A stretch of DNA of 64,000 bases from Methylosinus sp. Sm6 (GTDB lineage Bacteria; Pseudomonadota; Alphaproteobacteria; Rhizobiales; Beijerinckiaceae). Positions 60,179-64,000 of the stretch are shown piece by piece. The stretch lies in the NCBI RefSeq assembly GCF_019802345.1, contig NZ_JAINDZ010000001.1:248001-312000 (forward strand). Reading direction: 5' to 3'. The position numbers and the translations under genes were made by a program. The notes below the pieces were generated by a model that did not search any database, was not told where the DNA came from, and saw only the letters and a program-made list of their open reading frames with translations. Positions within the stretch are counted from its first letter, which is position 1. Every line of letters starts with the position of its first letter.

Positions 60179-61105
60179 TCAATATTTCAGGCCCGTGTCG
60201 CACAGCACCGTCGCCACCGTGGCGTCCCGCCTTAGCCGACCCGATTGCAGGAGAATCGCCGCGGCGCAGACATTCGCCGCCGCCGAGTAGCCGACATGAA
60301 GGCCCTCTTTTCTCGCGAGCGCGCGGCGCCAGCGCTCGGCCTCTTCGTCGCCGACGCCGAGGCTCATATCCATCAAGGACGGATCCCAATGCGGCGGAAT
60401 CGAGCCATAGCCGACGCCTTGCAGCAAATGCCGGGGTTGCACGACGACTTCGCCGGCGAGCGGGCGGCAGCCGCGCGGCTCGACCGCCGCGCAGATCGTG
60501 GCCGGGGCGACCGCCTTCAGCGCCCGGGCCACGCCCATGAAGGTGCCGCCAGCGCCCACGGCCGCCACAAAGCCGTCCGGCGGACGCCCGAGCTGTTCGA
60601 TGATTTCGGGACCGGTGGTCGCCTCATGCGCGGCGATCGCCTCTTCAGCATGGAACTGATCGACGTAAAATCCGTCGCGCTCGCTCGCGATCCGCCGGGC
60701 GGCTTCCGCCGCTGCCGCTATGTCGCGACCCGTCACCCGGCCCGGCTCGCCGTCGATCTGAGCGACGAGGACGACCTCGGCGCCCAGAGCCTCCAGCATC
60801 CTCGCGCGCGCCGCGCTGTTTCCGGCCGACATGGTCACGATCAGCGGATGGCCGAGCGCCGCGCAGACGACGGCGAGGCCCGCGCCCATATTGCCGCTGG
60901 TCATCTCGACCACCGTCATGCCGTTCCGCAAGCGGCCGTCCGCGCGGGCGGCGAGGAGAATGGCTTTCGCGGCGCGATCCTTGACGCTGCCGCCCGGCTG
61001 CAGAAATTCCGCCTTGGCGACGATTCGGCCCGGACCCGTGTAAGCCCGCGCCAGGGCGACCAGGGGCGTTTTGCCGATCAGATCGATGGCGGATGCGACG
61101 AGCAC
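60179..61105 (-). CDS. PLP-dependent cysteine-synthase family enzyme
   Basis: This 308-residue enzyme has fold-type II PLP signatures: Lys42 in QPGGSVKDRAAK binds PLP, TSGNMGAGLAVVCA is the phosphate/substrate loop (usual TSGNTG, here Met), GAGGTFMGVARALK the glycine-rich PLP clamp, and HLLQGVGYGSIP. It may be a cysteine synthase, cystathionine-type or related beta-replacing enzyme. Its substrate is not clear. It stands between pqqA and fhcC. Confidence 0.85.
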   Translation of the reverse strand: MLVASAIDLIGKTPLVALARAYTGPGRIVAKAEFLQPGGSVKDRAAKAILLAARADGRLRNGMTVVEMTSGNMGAGLAVVCAALGHPLIVTMSAGNSAARARMLEALGAEVVLVAQIDGEPGRVTGRDIAAAAEAARRIASERDGFYVDQFHAEEAIAAHEATTGPEIIEQLGRPPDGFVAAVGAGGTFMGVARALKAVAPATICAAVEPRGCRPLAGEVVVQPRHLLQGVGYGSIPPHWDPSLMDMSLGVGDEEAERWRRALARKEGLHVGYSAAANVCAAAILLQSGRLRRDATVATVLCDTGLKY

Positions 61106-61164
61106 GCCCTCACCAGATCATCCAATGAGCTTTTTCAGCCCCCGCAATGTCCGGGCGTCTCAGC

Positions 61165-61354
61165 CCAGGGCAATCGGGTGCAGGACTATAGCCCCATCGC
61201 CCTCGTCCCGAGGAGCCCGCGAAGCGGGCGTCTCGAAGGACGGCAACGGGGAGAAACCTTTGATTTCGCCCAGCGGCCGCCCTTCGAGACGCCGCCTGCG
61301 GCGGCTCCTCAGGACGAGGGTTGGGGATTTTTATCCTTCACCCGATTGCCCTGG
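61165..61354. repeat. nested inverted-repeat element
   Basis: Outer arms CCAGGGCAATCGGGTG (61165-61180) and its complement (61339-61354) enclose inner arms CCCTCGTCC (61200-61208) and GGACGAGGG (61312-61320), each followed by its own small palindrome with GGCGTCTCGAAGG-type sequence. The element ends 2 bases before the fhcC stop. The layout resembles a small non-coding repeat element of alphaproteobacteria. Confidence 0.7.
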
Positions 61355-61356
61355 TC

Positions 61357-62166
61357 TCAGGCCGGAACCAGTATCTCGCCCTTGCCGTACACTGCCGTAT
61401 CGCCCGCAAAGCGCTGCAGCCGGCCGGACAGCAGGCGCGAGGCGCCGCGGCTCTCGGGAGCCAGCGATTTGGCGAACAGCTTGGCGAAGCCGAGATTATG
61501 CGCGCCGCAATCGACATAGGTCGGGCCGAGCGCGCGTTGCTCGGACAAAACGATCGAGGCGCGCTTGTTGAGATAGCCGATGCGCTCGCCCGCCTCTCCG
61601 AGCACGATGATGGTGCCGGCGATCGCGCGCGAGCCGAGATCGTCGCCCGCGTCGCCCTCGACGATGATGATGCCGCGGCGCAGACGGTCGCCGCAACGCG
61701 CGCCGACGCTGCCGCGCACGATCACGCGGCCGCCCGACATGCCGGGAATCTCGCCGGCGAGCGGCCCGCCGAGGAAATCGCCGGCGTCGCCATAAATATC
61801 GATGAGCGCGCCGGCGGACTGCGAGGCGGCGTAGGGGCCGGCGTCGCCGGCCACCGTGATCGTCCCGCCCTTGGCCGACCGGCCGAGCTGCGCGCCGACG
61901 TCGCCCTCGACATGAATCTCGAAGCCGGGCAGCAGCTTGGCGCCGAGAAGGTCGAAGCGATCGGAGCCGCCGTCGAAGCGCACCGAGGTCGCCTCGCCGA
62001 GCCGCACTTTGAACAGGTCGCCGACGGTCACGGTCTCGCGCGTCGTGCCGATGGAAATCCCCTCGATCTCCTTCGCCGAGCGGCCGACGAGCCGGTCCGG
62101 CGTCAGGAGCGAGAGGTCGAGCCGCTGGTCGGGCTCGGCTTTCAGCGTGAAGAGAAGCGGCTTCAC
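61357..62166 (-). CDS. fhcC: formyltransferase/hydrolase complex subunit C
   Basis: This 269-residue protein has the FmdC-like beta-helix of Gly-rich rungs: LLPGFEIHVEGDVGAQLGR, IDIYGDAGDFLGGPLAGEIP, GMSGGRVIVRGSVGARCGDR, AGTIIVLGEAGERIGYL. Related to glutamate-synthase C-terminal domains. Part of the Fhc complex that hydrolyses formyl-methanofuran to formate in H4MPT-linked formaldehyde oxidation. It directly follows fhcD. Confidence 0.93.
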   Translation of the reverse strand: MKPLLFTLKAEPDQRLDLSLLTPDRLVGRSAKEIEGISIGTTRETVTVGDLFKVRLGEATSVRFDGGSDRFDLLGAKLLPGFEIHVEGDVGAQLGRSAKGGTITVAGDAGPYAASQSAGALIDIYGDAGDFLGGPLAGEIPGMSGGRVIVRGSVGARCGDRLRRGIIIVEGDAGDDLGSRAIAGTIIVLGEAGERIGYLNKRASIVLSEQRALGPTYVDCGAHNLGFAKLFAKSLAPESRGASRLLSGRLQRFAGDTAVYGKGEILVPA

Positions 62167-63072
62167 TTACACGAGATCCTTCAGATGATAGTGGAAGGGG
62201 CCGAGCTTTCCGCCGTAATTTCCGGCGCCGACGCGCTTGGCGCCGGTCTTGGGGCCGAGCGCGACGATCGCCTTGATGCCGGCGCGCATCGCCGCCGCGA
62301 CCGCCTCGCTGGTCAGGCCGTCGATGACGATCTCCAGCACGCAGCCGATATCGGCGTCGAGCGCGCTGTCGGTCGCGCCGCGCAGGGTCGGACAATAGGC
62401 GTCATTGGTCGAGGCGCCCATGCCCTTATATTTCGAGCCGACCTTGGAGCCGGAGCGCACGACGCCGCCGGGGAAGGGCGCGATCGCGTCGGGCGTCGCA
62501 TGGACGGCCTCGACGGCCGCCTCGGTCGCGCGCATGGTGCTCGCCCAATCCTCGCCCATGATCAGCAGATTGCCGCCGCCCACCGATTTCTTGGTGAGGC
62601 CGACCTGGCTCTCGACCAGGAACTCGCCGTCCATCACTGGCACGCGCCAATAGCGGCGGCCGTCGATGGCCTTGGAGATCTGCCATTTGTCGCCGAACTG
62701 GCGCATCGAATCGCCGACCTTGATCTTCGCCTCGCCGTCGAAGGCGGAGAAGACGGCCGAGCCGGGACAGGTCAGCACGCATTGGCCGATGCGATTGACG
62801 AGCGCCTTCTCGACGCTCTTGGGTGAGAAGCCGAACAGCAGCACGCGCACGCCCGGACGTCCGTCCGGCGTCTCACGCGCGGTCAATTCGCAATCTATGC
62901 CGGCCTCGCAGTCACAGCCGATCACCGATGTGGCGTAGCCGGTCATGGTGGTCGCGGCCTGAAGGGCCCATTTGCGGGTCGGCGCCGTGACGACGACGCC
63001 CGAGCCTGTCATCGGAAAAGCCTCGGCGAAGCTCTCGTCGATGCGGATTCCCTTGCGGATCAATGGCGGCAC
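62167..63072 (-). CDS. fhcD: formylmethanofuran:H4MPT formyltransferase subunit D
   Basis: This 301-residue protein, homologous to archaeal Ftr, has IRIDESFAEAFPMTGSGVVV, MTGYATSVIGCDCEAGIDCE, RVLLFGFSPKSVEKALVNRI and VGGGNLLIMGEDWASTMRAT. It transfers the formyl group between H4MPT and methanofuran. Its start overlaps the fhcA end by 13 bases and its stop touches fhcC, so the genes are one operon. Confidence 0.95.
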   Translation of the reverse strand: MPPLIRKGIRIDESFAEAFPMTGSGVVVTAPTRKWALQAATTMTGYATSVIGCDCEAGIDCELTARETPDGRPGVRVLLFGFSPKSVEKALVNRIGQCVLTCPGSAVFSAFDGEAKIKVGDSMRQFGDKWQISKAIDGRRYWRVPVMDGEFLVESQVGLTKKSVGGGNLLIMGEDWASTMRATEAAVEAVHATPDAIAPFPGGVVRSGSKVGSKYKGMGASTNDAYCPTLRGATDSALDADIGCVLEIVIDGLTSEAVAAAMRAGIKAIVALGPKTGAKRVGAGNYGGKLGPFHYHLKDLV

Positions 63073-64000
63073 GGGACCTCCGAAAATCTCGCCGACGCGG
63101 GAAGAGCCGCGTCCTGCACTTCGAACAGCGCACGCGGCAGGCCATAGAGCCCCTCGTAATATTTGTCGAGGCGGCTGTCGATCTGGCGATCATATTCGGG
63201 CCGCACGCGCAGCGTCCTCCCTCTGGTGTAATGTGAAACCTTGCCCTCGCGCACGACGAACTCGCCGTCCTTGAAGACATAGGCCGCGTTGCGGAACATC
63301 GCCGCTCTGTCGGCCTGGAGCTTGTAGATCGCGATATCGGCGACCGCGCCCTCGCCCAATTGGCCGCGATCCTCGAAGCCATAGAGCCGGCGCGGCGCGG
63401 CGCGGGTCATCGTCGCGATCTCATAGAGCGTGTATTCGCGCTTCAGCGCCGGCAGATTGGTGAGCTCGAGCACCTCGGCCGGCAGGCGCGAGCAATATTG
63501 CGCCCGGCGATCGGCGCTCATCAGCAGCGCGAACACTTCCGGATAGGTGGTGAAGGGCGCGCCGTTCGGATGGTCGGTGGTGAAGAACACCTGCATCGGA
63601 TCATCGCACAGCAGGAACAGCTCGAGGCCCGCCGCCCATTGCACGGCGTTGAAGAAATCCGAGACGCGATAGGAGTAGGGCACGACGCCGAGCCCGTTCG
63701 AATCGCCGTCGAAGATGACGCCCTTCTTCGGCCGCCCGCCGGGCAGGCTGTTGAACTGCTTCATCACATCGGAGGAGATGGTCACGATGTCGGAGAACAT
63801 CACCTGGCCGACATCGACCGTGACATTCTTGTTGGCGTTGATCTTCTCGGCGAATTTCGCCGCGGCCGAGGAGAAGCCGTTCTTGCCCTCGGTCCCATAG
63901 GCATAGAATTGCACATGGGCGAGATGCAGCGGCAGGCCCTGCGAGGCGTCGATCGTCGCCAGCGCCGTCTCGACATTGCCGGGCAGGCCGAGATTGTTCA
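63060..64000 (-). CDS. fhcA: formyltransferase/hydrolase complex subunit A (C-terminal part)
   Basis: The window ends inside this gene; 312 codons of the C-terminal part are visible, starting NNLGLPGNVETALATID at the edge. Marks of the amidohydrolase-type FmdA subunit are HLAHVQFYAYGTEGKNGFSS, GHVMF-like VDVGQVMFSDIVTISSD, FFTTDHPNGAPFTTYPEVFA, and EIATMTRAAPRRLYGFEDRG. It provides the hydrolase active site of the complex. Upstream an fhcB gene is expected. Confidence 0.95.
   Translation of the reverse strand, partial: NNLGLPGNVETALATIDASQGLPLHLAHVQFYAYGTEGKNGFSSAAAKFAEKINANKNVTVDVGQVMFSDIVTISSDVMKQFNSLPGGRPKKGVIFDGDSNGLGVVPYSYRVSDFFNAVQWAAGLELFLLCDDPMQVFFTTDHPNGAPFTTYPEVFALLMSADRRAQYCSRLPAEVLELTNLPALKREYTLYEIATMTRAAPRRLYGFEDRGQLGEGAVADIAIYKLQADRAAMFRNAAYVFKDGEFVVREGKVSHYTRGRTLRVRPEYDRQIDSRLDKYYEGLYGLPRALFEVQDAALPASARFSEVPCRH

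Overview
The window looks like the chromosome of a GC-rich alphaproteobacterial methylotroph, most probably a type II methanotroph of the Methylosinus/Methylocystis group. The evidence is a formyltransferase/hydrolase cluster (fhcA-fhcD-fhcC, methanofuran/H4MPT-linked formaldehyde oxidation) at the right edge, a complete 25-residue PqqA peptide gene, a GcrA-family regulator and an FYDLN-acid protein. The genus is inference; the right-hand pathway calls rest on recognisable proteins.

Bases 1 to about 42998 are a prophage whose left end lies outside the window. It is bounded on the right by a tyrosine integrase and the 3' part of a tRNA-Ser(UGA) gene, which is the attachment-site copy. The leftward late block (1-16944) combines lambda-type head and packaging genes (Nu1/gpA-like terminase, gpW, portal, S49 protease with in-frame scaffold, gpD, gpE, gpFII-like) with P2-type baseplate genes (V, W, J, I) and a tail fibre. 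An AT-rich spacer with five copies of a 14-bp repeat (16959-17245) separates it from the early leftward block (17381-30006). That block holds a C5 methyltransferase, an inserted hicAB pair beside a cut-off second C5 methyltransferase, an AT-rich FtsK-like motor, an SF3 helicase/primase, a helicase-methyltransferase fusion, a TSCPD-like protein, a Toprim primase, a GcrA homologue and small regulators.

The lysogeny switch is at 29737-31916: a Cro-like gene facing left, an S24/LexA-type repressor facing right, a WYL protein and a small secreted protein. Three near-identical 17-bp palindromes (one between cro and cI, two over a TTGACA promoter at about 31850) mark the probable repressor operators. 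The last promoter drives a long, tightly coupled rightward operon (31917-42871). It encodes a small paralogous family, an HD hydrolase, a DUF2303 protein, a beta clamp, an exonuclease, SSB, a ProQ/FinO protein, a DUF5131 protein, a PLD nuclease, a papain-like protein, an excisionase-like protein and the integrase.

From 43108 on, the genes are ordinary host chromosome: an aldo/keto reductase and TetR pair with two operators, rlmJ, TadE/TadE-like/TadG pilus proteins, ilvD, two tandem secreted beta-helix proteins, an outer-membrane beta-barrel, a c-type cytochrome, tRNA-Gly, an FYDLN protein, a di-haem peroxidase, a PepSY membrane protein, a secreted protein, pqqA, a cysteine-synthase-like enzyme and the fhc operon. 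Several intergenic palindromic repeats occur here (53300-53393, 61165-61354).
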